The notes beneath the pieces were generated by a model. The model was not told the origin of the DNA. It saw only the letters and a program-made list of their open reading frames with translations, and did no database searches. The position numbers were made by a program, and so were the translations under genes. Below, piece by piece: positions 52,752 to 62,044 of a stretch of 64,000 bases of DNA. This DNA is from Aldersonia sp. NBC_00410. GTDB lineage: Bacteria; Actinomycetota; Actinomycetes; Mycobacteriales; Mycobacteriaceae. Location: contig NZ_JAPENM010000006.1 of the NCBI RefSeq assembly GCF_026342035.1, positions 248,001 through 312,000 of the forward strand. The letters run 5' to 3'. Numbering within the stretch: the stretch's first letter is position 1; every line of letters starts with the position of its first letter.

Positions 52752-54445
52752 CCGAAACCGCGCCGGTGGGGCCGGAGCGTTTCCGGCTCCTCGCCAACTA
52801 CATCGCCGGCATGGCGATCGATGTCGCCGTGGCACCCGCCGGCCAGCCGGCGCATATCAACAAAGACGCGATTCTCGTGTCGGCGGGTGGCACGGTTGAG
52901 GAACAGCGTCGCGAGGTGCTGGTGCAGAGCGCCCTGCTGGGCGCCGGGAGTTTCGACCCTCGCCTGATGAAGGGTTTGCGCGCTCGTCCTGCGATCGCGC
53001 GCCGTTACCTCTCGCTCGAGGGGCGGCGCGTGTTGGCCGAGTTGGCCGAACGTATGCCGATCGCGTCCGCGGCGCTTCCTGTCGACGGGACACGCAGAAC
53101 AGCGAGCTCGGATGAATCACTCGAAATAGCCAAGGGGGACGCCGAAGTCGCCGATCCACCGGCCTGGTTCGGCGTCCTCAAGCCCGCGCAATTGGTGACT
53201 GTCTCGGGGCCCGGCACCAAAGCCACGGACAAAGATTTGCGTCTGGAGTTCGACCTCGCCGACATTCCCGAGACCGAGGACGAGGACGAGGAAGACACCG
53301 CGAAGTCCGGGGAAAGCAAGATACTCAAGCTGTTCGACAATCCGCTGTTCAGCAACAAGACCATGTCCGACTTCCTTCGCAAGCTGATGGGCAACTCGCG
53401 AAGCCCCGGCGAGGAGGCCGCCGGCGGCGAACTCCAGATTCGTTCGATACGGCGCAGCTCGAAGGCCGGCCCCGATGCCCGACCGCTCGCCACCCCCATC
53501 CACTTCACCGATGACGGCAAGCCCGCCGCCGCGTTGGGGGTGCGCGGAGTGCTGCACCCGGAGTGGGACACGTTCAACAATTGCTACAAAGAAGACTGGT
53601 GCCGGGTTCTCGACTTCCCGCTGGCGGTCCCCGCCGATGTCGCCGACGCGGCCGTGGTTCACGATGAGGTGCTTCGGCGGCGCCTGTCTCGGGTTGGTTT
53701 GGGCCCCAAGCTACTTCGCAGTCGCGCCGATGGCGACGACCTCGACATCGAAGCCCTCATCGACCTGTTCGTCGATCTGCGCTCCGGCTACTCGCCGCCC
53801 GAACATATCTACACCGAGCGCCGCAAACTTGCGCGCAATCTCGGGGTGCTCATCCTTCTCGATTCGTCGGGGTCGGTCACGGAATCCGATTCCGACGGCC
53901 TCGCTGTCCACGAACACCAACGACGCGCGGCCGCAACCATCGCGGCCACCCTCGAAGAACTCGGTGACCGGGTGGCGGTCTATGGGTTCCGGTCCGAAGG
54001 CCGGCGCGCGGTTCACCTGCCGGCGATCAAGACGTTCGGGCAGCGGTTCGGCGCGCTCAGCCGCGCTCGTCTGAACCAGCTCCAACCCACCGGCTACACG
54101 CGGCTCGGTGCTGCCATCCGTGGCGCGGCCAAGATACTCGAGACCGAAGCGGGGACTCCGAACCGGCTGCTGCTCGTCCTGTCGGACGGCTATCCCTACG
54201 ACCAGGACTACGAAGGCCGCTACGCCGAAGCCGACACACACAAGGCCTTCGAAGAGGTCCGCGCGGATGGTATTGCGTGCCTGTGCCTTTCGATCGGCGC
54301 CACAGCGGACAGCGATGCGCTCGCACGCGTATTCGGTTCCGCCAGCCACGCCAGTGCCGAGAAACTGTCCGAGTTGAGTCCGCGGATGGACGAGTTGTTC
54401 CTCTCGTCCCTGAAGGAACTCTCCGTGTCCAGGTCGCGGGGGTAA
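52748..54445 (+). CDS. NorD/CbbO-like VWA-domain protein
   Basis: About 565 residues. The N-terminal part is helical with an acidic stretch (ETEDEDEEDTAKSGE), and the C-terminal third (from about residue 365) is a von Willebrand A domain with MIDAS DSSGS at 372-376 and a later Thr and Asp (GYTRLGAAIRG, LLLVLSDGYP). Overlap with the ATPase gene shows they act as a pair. The target enzyme is not identified; candidates in the cluster are the Rieske oxygenase and the P450s. Confidence 0.88.
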   Translation: MTETAPVGPERFRLLANYIAGMAIDVAVAPAGQPAHINKDAILVSAGGTVEEQRREVLVQSALLGAGSFDPRLMKGLRARPAIARRYLSLEGRRVLAELAERMPIASAALPVDGTRRTASSDESLEIAKGDAEVADPPAWFGVLKPAQLVTVSGPGTKATDKDLRLEFDLADIPETEDEDEEDTAKSGESKILKLFDNPLFSNKTMSDFLRKLMGNSRSPGEEAAGGELQIRSIRRSSKAGPDARPLATPIHFTDDGKPAAALGVRGVLHPEWDTFNNCYKEDWCRVLDFPLAVPADVADAAVVHDEVLRRRLSRVGLGPKLLRSRADGDDLDIEALIDLFVDLRSGYSPPEHIYTERRKLARNLGVLILLDSSGSVTESDSDGLAVHEHQRRAAATIAATLEELGDRVAVYGFRSEGRRAVHLPAIKTFGQRFGALSRARLNQLQPTGYTRLGAAIRGAAKILETEAGTPNRLLLVLSDGYPYDQDYEGRYAEADTHKAFEEVRADGIACLCLSIGATADSDALARVFGSASHASAEKLSELSPRMDELFLSSLKELSVSRSRG

Positions 54446-54447
54446 CG

Positions 54448-55413
54448 ATGAAAGTATTGCTGACAGGGGCGATGGGCAACATCGGCTATTCCACTCTGAA
54501 GGGGTTGCTCGCCGAAGGGCACGACGTCGTCGCCTTCGATCTCGAATCCAAGCGGGCGCGCAAGCTTGCTTCGGGCCTCGATGAGCGGGTTCGCGTCGTG
54601 TGGGGTGACATCACCGACCGGGACGGGCTCCGGCAAGCACTCGACGGCGTGGACGCGGTGATCCATCTCGCGGCCATCATCCCCCCGCTTGCGGACCGCG
54701 CCCCGGAACTTGCCCAACGAGTGAACGTCGATGCGACCCTCGGCTTGATTGCCGAAATGGAGGCGTCACCGACGGCGAAACGACTGATCTTCGCGTCGTC
54801 GATGGGCATCTTCGGCGATGTCCAGGATCGTGAACCACCGCTTCGTGTCGACACGCCGGTTTCGCCCACCGACGAGTATGGGCGCCAAAAGATCAAGTGT
54901 GAGGAAGCGATTCGGGCCTCGGGTTTGCAGTGGAGCATTCTGCGGCTGGCAGCGGTGACGCCGATTCAGTTGCAGGTGCAGGACCCAAGCATCCTGTTCG
55001 AGTTCAGCCCCGACGCACGCATGGAGTTCCTCCATCCGGATGATGCCGGCACGGCATTCGCACGCGCTGTCGCCTGCGCGGAATCGATCGGGAAGGTGCT
55101 GTACCTCGGCGGTGGCGCCAATTGCCAAACGACCTATCTGGAATTCGCGACCGCACTGATGAAGACGATCGGAATTGGCCCGGTGCCGATCGACGCGTTC
55201 CCGCGGACGACACCGCCCCGTTTCTACGGCGACTGGCTGGACACCGAGGAGAGCCAGCGCCTCCTCGGGTTCCAATCGCGAGGAATCGACGAGCAAATCG
55301 CGGACATGAAGAAGCACTTCGGTCTGATCGCACCACTCGTCCGCCTCGTGCGCCCGCTCGCGACGTGGTTCGTGGTTCGCAAGTCTCCCTTCCTCGCGGA
55401 GAACAGGCGCTGA
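54448..55413 (+). CDS. NAD-dependent epimerase/dehydratase (extended SDR)
   Basis: A 321-residue extended short-chain dehydrogenase. The N-terminal Rossmann motif is TGAMGNIG (Gly7, Gly10, Gly13), the active site has YGRQK (Y144, K148), and SSMGIFG precedes it. It starts two bases after the VWA gene. Such enzymes oxidise sterol-like or sugar-like alcohols, and 3-beta-hydroxysteroid dehydrogenases belong to the same superfamily. Substrate unknown. Confidence 0.88.
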   Translation: MKVLLTGAMGNIGYSTLKGLLAEGHDVVAFDLESKRARKLASGLDERVRVVWGDITDRDGLRQALDGVDAVIHLAAIIPPLADRAPELAQRVNVDATLGLIAEMEASPTAKRLIFASSMGIFGDVQDREPPLRVDTPVSPTDEYGRQKIKCEEAIRASGLQWSILRLAAVTPIQLQVQDPSILFEFSPDARMEFLHPDDAGTAFARAVACAESIGKVLYLGGGANCQTTYLEFATALMKTIGIGPVPIDAFPRTTPPRFYGDWLDTEESQRLLGFQSRGIDEQIADMKKHFGLIAPLVRLVRPLATWFVVRKSPFLAENRR

Positions 55414-55497
55414 TAGCGTCACCTCGCGGCCGACGATATGTGGCACGGGAAAAGGTAGACGGAAACCTCGATGTGCAGGGAGAGGTTTTCTTCAGTC

Positions 55498-57144
55498 GTG
55501 AAGCCTATTGACGAGTCGACTCCGGTCGTCACCACCGACGTTGTTGTTATCGGGTTCGGCGCAGCCGGCGCGTGCGCGGCCATCACCGCCCGCGAGCAGG
55601 GCGCGGATGTGATCGCACTCGATCGGGCCAACGGTGGCGGCGCGACCGCGTTGTCCGGTGGCATCATCTACGCCGGTGCCGGGACGTCCGTGCAAGCCGC
55701 GGCCGGTGTCGAGGACACCGTCGAGCAGATGATGGCCTATCTGCGCCTCGAGGTCGGCGACGCCGTCAGCGAAGAGACGCTGGAGAAGTTCGTACGCACG
55801 AGCCCCGAGATGATTCAGTGGCTGAGCGACCAGGGCGTGCCATTCGACTCCTCGCTGTGCCCCTACAAGACGTCGTTCCCGAACAACAGCTACTACCTGT
55901 ACTTCTCGGGCAGCGAGAATTCCGGGGCGTACCGCCGCCGCACCCCGCCGGTGCAGCGCGGCCACCGGGTCAAGGGCAAGGGCACCTCGGGCAAGCAGCT
56001 CTACAAGCCGCTGGCGAAATCCGCGCAGAACAAGGGCGTTCAACTCCTGCCGCACACGATGGCGACGGAATTGATTCAGGACGAGTCGGGCCGGGTCACC
56101 GGTGTGGTCGCACGGACGATGCAATATGCCCCGGCCCGGATCCGCCGGCTCTACACCGCGGCGTGCGCGGTTTCGGCAAAGCCCGGCATCTACTACCCGC
56201 CGCTTCGCAAGCAGATGGAGCGATACCGCGCATCCCTCGAGGAGCGCTATGCGCGCCCGATCCGGGTCATGGCGCGCCGCGGGGTCGTTATCGGCGCGGG
56301 CGGCTTCATCGCGAACACAGACTGGGTCAACGAGTTCGCGCCGCAATATGCGAACGGCCTTCCGCTGGGCACCAGTGGCGACGACGGCAGCGGTATCGCA
56401 CTTGGGCAGAGTGTCGGGGCGATCGCCGAGCGCATGGACAACGTCTCCGCGTGGCGTTTCATCACGCCGCCGAGTGCCTTCATCGGCAGCATCGTTGTCG
56501 ATGCCAAGGGCCGGCGGATCATCGACGAAAGCCGGTACGGCGCGGCCCTTGGCCAGGCCATTGTGCGGAACCACGACGCCAAGGCATGGATCCTCGCGGA
56601 TGCCGACCTGATGTCCGAGGCTCGCCGCAATCTCATCAAGCAGACCCTGTGGTTCCAGCGCGCCCAGGTCTCCGCCCTCATGACGCTCGACTCGGTGCGC
56701 GGTAAGTCGTTACGCGACGTTGCTGAGGCCGCCGGTATCGACGCCGAGGGACTGATTGCGACTGTCGAGGCCCACAACGACGCCATCGACAGCGGCACGG
56801 AAGACCCGGTAGGAAAGCCCGCCGAACTGACTCGGCGGGCCGTTCGAGCGCCCTTCACCTTGCTGAACATCTCCGTCCGGCCGAGCGTCATCAACCCGAC
56901 CCCGATGCTCACGCTCGGCGGCGTGCGAGTCGACGAGAACAGCAGTGCCGTCCTCGACGAAAGCGGCGATCCGATTCCGGGTCTCTACGCCGCGGGCCGG
57001 ACGGCCATCGGCGTCTGTTCCGACTCGTACGTCAGTGGGCTGTCGATCGCGGATTGCGTCTTCTCCGGTCGGCGCGCCGGGCGCCATGCCGCACAGCAGG
57101 CCTCGGATCTGGCCGACAGCTGGCCGGATCGCGAGTCTGCGTAG
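55498..57144 (+). CDS. FAD-dependent dehydrogenase (fumarate reductase / ketosteroid dehydrogenase type)
   Basis: The dinucleotide-binding fold VVVIGFGAAGACAA lies near the N-terminus, GGGATALSGGIIYAG follows, and the C-terminal FAD part has GVRVDENSSAVLDESGDPIPG and LYAAGRTA. This flavoprotein family includes fumarate reductase flavoproteins and 3-ketosteroid-delta1-dehydrogenases, which introduce double bonds. Starts at GTG 55498 or ATG 55471, with GGGAGAGG between them. A terminator hairpin 14 bases after the stop ends the transcript. Confidence 0.85.
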   Translation: MKPIDESTPVVTTDVVVIGFGAAGACAAITAREQGADVIALDRANGGGATALSGGIIYAGAGTSVQAAAGVEDTVEQMMAYLRLEVGDAVSEETLEKFVRTSPEMIQWLSDQGVPFDSSLCPYKTSFPNNSYYLYFSGSENSGAYRRRTPPVQRGHRVKGKGTSGKQLYKPLAKSAQNKGVQLLPHTMATELIQDESGRVTGVVARTMQYAPARIRRLYTAACAVSAKPGIYYPPLRKQMERYRASLEERYARPIRVMARRGVVIGAGGFIANTDWVNEFAPQYANGLPLGTSGDDGSGIALGQSVGAIAERMDNVSAWRFITPPSAFIGSIVVDAKGRRIIDESRYGAALGQAIVRNHDAKAWILADADLMSEARRNLIKQTLWFQRAQVSALMTLDSVRGKSLRDVAEAAGIDAEGLIATVEAHNDAIDSGTEDPVGKPAELTRRAVRAPFTLLNISVRPSVINPTPMLTLGGVRVDENSSAVLDESGDPIPGLYAAGRTAIGVCSDSYVSGLSIADCVFSGRRAGRHAAQQASDLADSWPDRESA

Positions 57145-57158
57145 CCGAGCTTCGAAAG

Positions 57159-57196
57159 GGACGTCGCGACGCATATCGCGTCCGACGTCCTTTTTT
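57159..57196 (+). terminator. Rho-independent terminator
   Basis: GGACGTCGCGACGC and GCGTCCGACGTCC form a long stem with one bulge around an ATAT loop, followed by TTTTTT at 57191-57196. It separates the AveC-flavoprotein transcript from the Rieske promoter. Confidence 0.85.
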
Positions 57197-57247
57197 CGTT
57201 GGCAGGGTTCTCGGCTGCTTGCCGGCTGACAGTTCGCCGCCGCCATT

Positions 57248-57286
57248 GAGATACGTACTTGTATCTCAAATACAGCTCCGTATAGT
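57248..57286 (+). promoter_or_regulatory. Promoter-operator block A before the Rieske gene
   Basis: TGTATCTCAAATACA (57260-57274) is a palindrome of type TGTATYTNARATACA, followed six bases later by a -10-like TATAGT (57281-57286) and then GTTGTGG. A second dyad, GAGATAC (57248-57254) with GTATCTC (57261-57267), overlaps it. Block B at 61409-61435 has the same palindrome, spacing, -10 and downstream GTTGTGG. Confidence 0.75.
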
Positions 57287-57327
57287 TGTGGTCGAGGTCA
57301 CTGGACAGCCACGCGAGGAGGACCGAC

Positions 57328-58689
57328 ATGCAGTCGACGAAGCCGGGCGAGTGGGTGGATACCGGAACGCGCCTCGACGAAATCGACTTCACGCGGTGGC
57401 GGATGAACATTCCGACCGACCGCTACACGTCTCCCGAGATCGCCGAGCAGGAGCACGAGCGGATCTGGATGCGGGTCTGGCGGGTGGTCGGCCGGGAGAA
57501 CGAGCTGCCGAACGTGGGGGACTGGAAGGAATACAAGATCGGTGACCAGGCCTACGTGATCGTGCGCGGAAAGGACGGGGTGATCCGCGGTTTCGTCAAC
57601 GCGTGCCGGCATCGGGGCAACCAGCTGTGTACCGGCGGCAGCGGCAACGTGAAGCGCTTCCTCTGCCCGTACCACCTGTGGTCCTACGACCTCGACGGTC
57701 GGCTGCGGGGCGTGCTGCGGGAGACCGAGAACGTGGTCACCCCGCCCGAGAAGGAGGGGCTCTCCCTGCTGCCGATCCCGGTCGAATGCTTCGCCGGATT
57801 CATCTTCCTCAACCCCGATCCCGCCGCGGAACCGCTCTCCGAGTACCTCGGACCCGAAGTCGCGGACCTCCTCGCGCCTTATCGTCTCGATGAGATGTAC
57901 ACGGTCATGGACGTGCGAGAGTCGTTGAACTGCAACTGGAAAGTCGTGATGGATGCCTTCGAGGAGGGTTATCACATCTCGGGCATCCATCCGGAGTTGC
58001 TGCGGGTGATCACGATCGATCCGAGCACGAGCCGGTACAAGTTCTTCGATAAGCACAGCGTGTCGATGGCGCCGTTCGACGTCGCGAATGCCTCGACGTA
58101 CGGACCGCAGGAACAGGTCGACGGAATTCTGGAGTTGCCCGGGACCTTCCCATCAGTGCAGGCGCATCTGCCGCGGTTCTCCGAACTGGTCGACGGATAT
58201 CGCTCTGCCGATGGCGAATTGGAGTTTCCCGAGGGTGTCACCGCGCGCACGCTGCTGCAGCGCGCGACCCGTGAGACGTTGACCGGAATGGGCCTCGACG
58301 TCAGCGACCTCACCGATGCGCAGATGAGTGACAACCACGGCTGGGTGTTGTTCCCGAACTTCTTCATGACCATTCGCGCCGGCGAGGCGACGATCATCAT
58401 GGCCGAGCCGCATCCCGACGGCGATCCGAACAGGTGCTTCTGGCACATCAAGAGCTTCATGTGGCTGCCCGAAGAATTCCGCGAGTCCTTCAAGGTTGAG
58501 CCGGTCGAGGTTGAGGAGCCGGGGAGCTATCCGTACTTCCTCGCGCTGCAGCAGGACTACGAGCAGATGCCGCGGCAGCAGGTCGGATTGCGCAACAACC
58601 GGCTCGAGTTCATGTCGCTGGTGAAGGAGGAGATCGTGATCGCGCACTATCACTCCGTGGTGGACCGTTACCTCGAGGGCGCGGTGTAA
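57328..58689 (+). CDS. Rieske ring-hydroxylating oxygenase, large subunit
   Basis: Adds oxygen to an aromatic or other ring with electrons passed from a reductase. The Rieske 2Fe-2S site is C93-R-H95 and C113-P-Y-H116. The mononuclear iron site uses H216 and H221 (EEGYHISGIHPEL) and probably an Asp further on (the usual facial triad). GAGGAGG precedes ATG 57328. There is no small subunit next to it, so it is probably an alpha-only (steroid/phthalate-like) type. The reductase partner is not obvious; the 3Fe-4S ferredoxin downstream is P450-type. Confidence 0.93.
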   Translation: MQSTKPGEWVDTGTRLDEIDFTRWRMNIPTDRYTSPEIAEQEHERIWMRVWRVVGRENELPNVGDWKEYKIGDQAYVIVRGKDGVIRGFVNACRHRGNQLCTGGSGNVKRFLCPYHLWSYDLDGRLRGVLRETENVVTPPEKEGLSLLPIPVECFAGFIFLNPDPAAEPLSEYLGPEVADLLAPYRLDEMYTVMDVRESLNCNWKVVMDAFEEGYHISGIHPELLRVITIDPSTSRYKFFDKHSVSMAPFDVANASTYGPQEQVDGILELPGTFPSVQAHLPRFSELVDGYRSADGELEFPEGVTARTLLQRATRETLTGMGLDVSDLTDAQMSDNHGWVLFPNFFMTIRAGEATIIMAEPHPDGDPNRCFWHIKSFMWLPEEFRESFKVEPVEVEEPGSYPYFLALQQDYEQMPRQQVGLRNNRLEFMSLVKEEIVIAHYHSVVDRYLEGAV

Positions 58690-58735
58690 TTCTCGGATCC
58701 CCGCAGTGAATCAACGTACTTCGAGTGGAGCGAAA

Positions 58736-59200
58736 TTGAGCGAAATCGCGGACCTGATCGGCAACTACTCGGGCCATCGGCGCACGGTGCTCGAATACAG
58801 CCAGGTCGTCGGGCGGTTGGTGGCGGCCGCCAAAGGACCAGGTTTTGGCGTGGACGGCTGGGCGCCGCTGGGCAAGCTCGTGGCGGTCGAGGACTTCGTG
58901 CGCGTGGGGAACTTCAAAGAGGTGATGAACTGGCACGAATACACCTCATTCCTCACAAACTGGGCGACTTCGGCTGAATGGGACTGCTCCTTCAAACGGA
59001 TCAGCGAGACTGGCGACGTCGTGTTCCTCGAGCTCGAGGAACGCAGCAAGATGGGAGCGTTCGAGAGCGTGGTGAATTCGCTGAGCGTCTACGAGTTCGA
59101 TGCCGCGGGACTGATCAAGCGCATCGACGTCTACCTGCAGATGGAATTGCCGAGCAGTGAACTGCTCCAGGGTTACGAAGGGGTGGACATTTCGCAATGA
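58736..59200 (+). CDS. NTF2/SnoaL-like protein, copy 1
   Basis: An alpha+beta-barrel-type protein of about 154 residues starting at TTG 58736 (GGAG five bases upstream); the frame is open to GTG 58706. The pattern YSQVVGRLVAAAKG, FKEVMNWHEYTSFL and LIKRIDVYLQM resembles the NTF2-like fold of SnoaL cyclases and ketosteroid isomerases. The stop overlaps the P450 ATG (ATGA). The length matches small enzymes or accessory proteins. A second such gene lies at 61483. Confidence 0.6.
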   Translation: MSEIADLIGNYSGHRRTVLEYSQVVGRLVAAAKGPGFGVDGWAPLGKLVAVEDFVRVGNFKEVMNWHEYTSFLTNWATSAEWDCSFKRISETGDVVFLELEERSKMGAFESVVNSLSVYEFDAAGLIKRIDVYLQMELPSSELLQGYEGVDISQ

Positions 59201-60516
59201 CCGACACTGCCAGCACCGCAAAGGGAACCGGCGCGCCGGACGACCTCGATTCGGTCGATTTCTTCACGAATAGCAAGATCCTGCACGATCCGTACGACTA
59301 TCTGGCCGCGCTGCGCAACGAGTGCCCGGTGCGCCGGGAGACACATCACGACGTAGTCATGGTGACCGGTTACCAGGAAGCACTCGCGATCTACAACGAC
59401 ACCGAGCGCTTCTCGTCGTGCACCTCGGTCACGGGCCCGTTCCCCGGTTTGCCGGTCCCACTCGTTGGTGATGACATCAGCGACATCATCGCGGCGCACG
59501 CCGACGAGTTGCCGTTCAGCGATCAATTGCCGACGTTCGATCCGCCCAAGCACACCGCGCACCGGTCGCTGCTGTCGCGGATGATCACGCCGAAGCGGCT
59601 CAAGGAAAACGAAGACTTCATGTGGCGACTGGCCGACAGCCAGTACGACACCGCGCTGGCCACTGGCACATGCGAGTTCGTCGCCGACTTTGCGGCGCCG
59701 TTCGCGATGCTGGTGATTGCCGATCTGCTCGGCGTGCCCGAAGCCGACCATATCGAGTTCAGCAAAGCCCTCTTGACGTCGACCGGCTCGCTCGGCAGCA
59801 GCGAGGGCGAATCCTTGAACCACACGCCGCTCGAGTTTCTCTATCAGAAGTTCGCGGCCTATATCGACGACCGGCGAGCCGAGCCGCGCGGCGACGTGCT
59901 CACCGGCGTCGCGTCGGCGAAGTTCCCCGATGGCAGCACCCCCGAGGTGATCGACGCGGTGCGGGTCGCGGCGAATCTCTTCGCCGCCGGCCAGGAGACC
60001 ACCGTGCGGTTGCTCAGTGCGGCCGTGATGATTCTTGCCGAGGATCAACAGTTGCAGACACGACTGCGTGAAGACCGTTCCCTCATAGCGAATTTCATCG
60101 AGGAGTCGCTGCGATTCGAGAGTCCGGTACGCGGTGACTTCCGGCTCTCCAAGGTGCCCGTGAACGTCGGCGGCGTCGACCTCCCCGCCGGCACCACGGT
60201 GATGTTGGTCAACGCGGCGATCAATCGCGACCCGCGTCAGTTCGAGAATCCGGACGCGTTCGATATTGCGCGCGGCAACGTGCGCACACAGGTGGCCTTC
60301 GGTAGGGGAGTGCACACCTGCCCCGGCGCTCCGCTCGCGCGCACGGAGGCCCGGGTGAGCCTCGAGCGATTGTTCGATCGGACCTCGCGGTTCTGGATCG
60401 ACGAGGAGTTCCATGGCCCGGCCGATCAGCGTGAGTACCGCTACCTGCCCACGTTCATCCTGCGCGGCCTGACCAAGCTGCATATCAGGTTCGATCCGGC
60501 GGGCGATCGATCGTGA
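59197..60516 (+). CDS. Cytochrome P450 (copy 1)
   Basis: A soluble bacterial P450 of 439 residues. The heme-binding loop is FGRGVHTCPG with C375, the I-helix has AGQETTVRLL with the oxygen-activating Glu-Thr, and ExxR is in EESLRFES. The ferredoxin gene overlaps its stop (GTGA), so the pair transfers electrons together. Substrate unknown. Confidence 0.96.
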   Translation: MTDTASTAKGTGAPDDLDSVDFFTNSKILHDPYDYLAALRNECPVRRETHHDVVMVTGYQEALAIYNDTERFSSCTSVTGPFPGLPVPLVGDDISDIIAAHADELPFSDQLPTFDPPKHTAHRSLLSRMITPKRLKENEDFMWRLADSQYDTALATGTCEFVADFAAPFAMLVIADLLGVPEADHIEFSKALLTSTGSLGSSEGESLNHTPLEFLYQKFAAYIDDRRAEPRGDVLTGVASAKFPDGSTPEVIDAVRVAANLFAAGQETTVRLLSAAVMILAEDQQLQTRLREDRSLIANFIEESLRFESPVRGDFRLSKVPVNVGGVDLPAGTTVMLVNAAINRDPRQFENPDAFDIARGNVRTQVAFGRGVHTCPGAPLARTEARVSLERLFDRTSRFWIDEEFHGPADQREYRYLPTFILRGLTKLHIRFDPAGDRS

Positions 60517-60707
60517 GAGTCCGGGTCGACGACGACATCTGCGCTGGGCACGGTGTCTGCGTTGCGACCTGCCCGGAGGTATTTCGGCTGACTGCCGATG
60601 GGTTTTCGGAGGTCCTCGTCGACGTGGTCCCGGCCGAGCACGTCGAGGCCGCAAGGACTGCCGTCGAGCAGTGTCCCGAGCACGCCATCGAAATGGAAAT
60701 CGACTGA
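60513..60707 (+). CDS. 3Fe-4S ferredoxin
   Basis: A 64-residue electron carrier. The cluster ligands are in CAGHGVCVATCP and, near the C-terminus, QCPEHAI, with His replacing the second Cys of the usual pattern, typical of actinobacterial P450 partners. GTG start overlaps the P450 stop. Confidence 0.93.
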   Translation: MRVRVDDDICAGHGVCVATCPEVFRLTADGFSEVLVDVVPAEHVEAARTAVEQCPEHAIEMEID

Positions 60708-60737
60708 GCCAGTGGGATTCGGCTCAGGGGGTTCGGC

Positions 60738-61343
60738 TCAGTGGGGTTTGGGGGCCACGTTCGCCATCACCATTTGCAGATACGGCCCGTAGAGGTCCAC
60801 TCCGTCGATCTGCCCGTTGATCGTAATGCCCTCATTGGCGGCGATGAGAAGTCGCGCGAGTGCCTCCGCCGGCATCAGCAGCGAGCCGCCCAACCGGTCG
60901 ACGTGCGTGGTGATGTACTCCGCGAGCGACCGAATCGTTTCCGCGCGTTGCGCTGCAAGCCGTTCTCGCGCATCGGGATTGCGCAGGAGGAACAGCGAGA
61001 ACTCGTAGCCGAGTGCAGCGCTGTCCGGGCCGGACATGGTCAGCTCACGCCATCTTTCGGCCAGCTTCTCGACATCGAGGTTGTCGAGGCGCTCGAATGA
61101 GGTGATGACGCCCGCGAAACTGTCCAGGAAACGCCGCTGGTGTCGCTCGATCACCGCGAGGAAGAGATCTTCCTTGGTTCCGAAATTCGAGTAGATGGCG
61201 CCGCGGGTGTAGCCGGCGACATCGGCGATGTCCTCGAGCGCGGCGCCGCCGAAGCCCTGCTTGGCGAAGACCTCTTCCGCCGCATCCAGCAGCAGGCTAC
61301 GGGTGTGCTCGACTCGTCGTTGCCGCGTCCATCGTTCCGCCAC
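60738..61343 (-). CDS. TetR family transcriptional regulator, likely controller of blocks A and B
   Basis: A TetR repressor with helix-turn-helix (LLLDAAEEVFAKQGF, LEDIADVAGYTRGAIYSNF) and a ligand domain related to the regulators at 23709 and 50053. The frame is open to 61502, but GGGAGG nine bases before GTG 61343 gives an N-terminus (MAERWTRQRR) like those of its relatives. It reads away from the SnoaL-P450 genes and adjoins promoter-operator block B, so autoregulation and control of block A are inferred. Confidence 0.9.
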   Translation of the reverse strand: MAERWTRQRRVEHTRSLLLDAAEEVFAKQGFGGAALEDIADVAGYTRGAIYSNFGTKEDLFLAVIERHQRRFLDSFAGVITSFERLDNLDVEKLAERWRELTMSGPDSAALGYEFSLFLLRNPDARERLAAQRAETIRSLAEYITTHVDRLGGSLLMPAEALARLLIAANEGITINGQIDGVDLYGPYLQMVMANVAPKPH

Positions 61344-61408
61344 GAGACTCATCCTCCCAGGCGGTCTGCGGAGTGCGGAACTGTGTGGCCAAACCGGACA
61401 TACATCGT

Positions 61409-61435
61409 TGTATTTTAGATACACACTTGTATAGT
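61409..61435 (+). promoter_or_regulatory. Promoter-operator block B between tetR and the second SnoaL gene
   Basis: TGTATTTTAGATACA (61409-61423) is the same palindrome type as in block A, with TATAGT (61430-61435) six bases later and GTTGTGG next. It lies between the TetR gene and the divergent SnoaL gene. Confidence 0.75.
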
Positions 61436-61482
61436 TGTGGGCGAATGGCCGGTATCGGCACCCGCGGAAGGAATCGCCTGCA

Positions 61483-62007
61483 ATGAAGCTGGAAGACCGC
61501 ATTGCGAAGCATCGCCGGATGGCCGAGAGCTACCGCGACAAGTACGTATTGCAGAAGGTGGCCGAGGGTGAGACCTACGACGAGTGGGAGTTCACCGATG
61601 ACGCGGTCTACACCTCGCCGTACTTTGTCGCCGAGCAAGAGCTCGTCCTCGCCGACGTCGCGACGCATTGGGACATTGCTGCCACGATCGAGGCGAAGGC
61701 CTACGGCAACGAGTTTCCTGATTGGCGCCCGGTCGGCCACAAATTCTGGCCGGCCGAGAACGGCTTCGTCATGCGGTATCGCTGGGAGGGGACATCGGTC
61801 TCCACCGGAAAGGTGATGGGCTTCTACTCGATCAGCTTCGTCGAGACCAACGACGATGCACAGATCGTGCACTGGTCCACCTACGTCAATGACGAGGAGT
61901 ACGGCCCGTTTCTGGAGTTGGCGATCGGCGCTCGGGGGCCGTTCTACAACGACGAGTACATGCAGGCGCTTTCACGTCATTTCGAAAAGCACGGCCTGAC
62001 GATGTGA
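61483..62007 (+). CDS. NTF2/SnoaL-like protein, copy 2
   Basis: A 174-residue protein with an N-terminal helix and Trp/Tyr-rich strands (ATHWDIAATIEA, FVMRYRWEGTSV, VMGFYSISFVETND). The general fold pattern fits the SnoaL/NTF2 superfamily, as does the first copy at 58736, although direct similarity between the two is weak. GGAAGGA precedes ATG 61483. Its position at the head of a P450 transcript suggests an isomerase or dehydratase role, but this is inference. Confidence 0.65.
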   Translation: MKLEDRIAKHRRMAESYRDKYVLQKVAEGETYDEWEFTDDAVYTSPYFVAEQELVLADVATHWDIAATIEAKAYGNEFPDWRPVGHKFWPAENGFVMRYRWEGTSVSTGKVMGFYSISFVETNDDAQIVHWSTYVNDEEYGPFLELAIGARGPFYNDEYMQALSRHFEKHGLTM

Positions 62008-62044
62008 TTCACCCCCGATGCCAGCCTGCGAAGAGGAACCGCGC

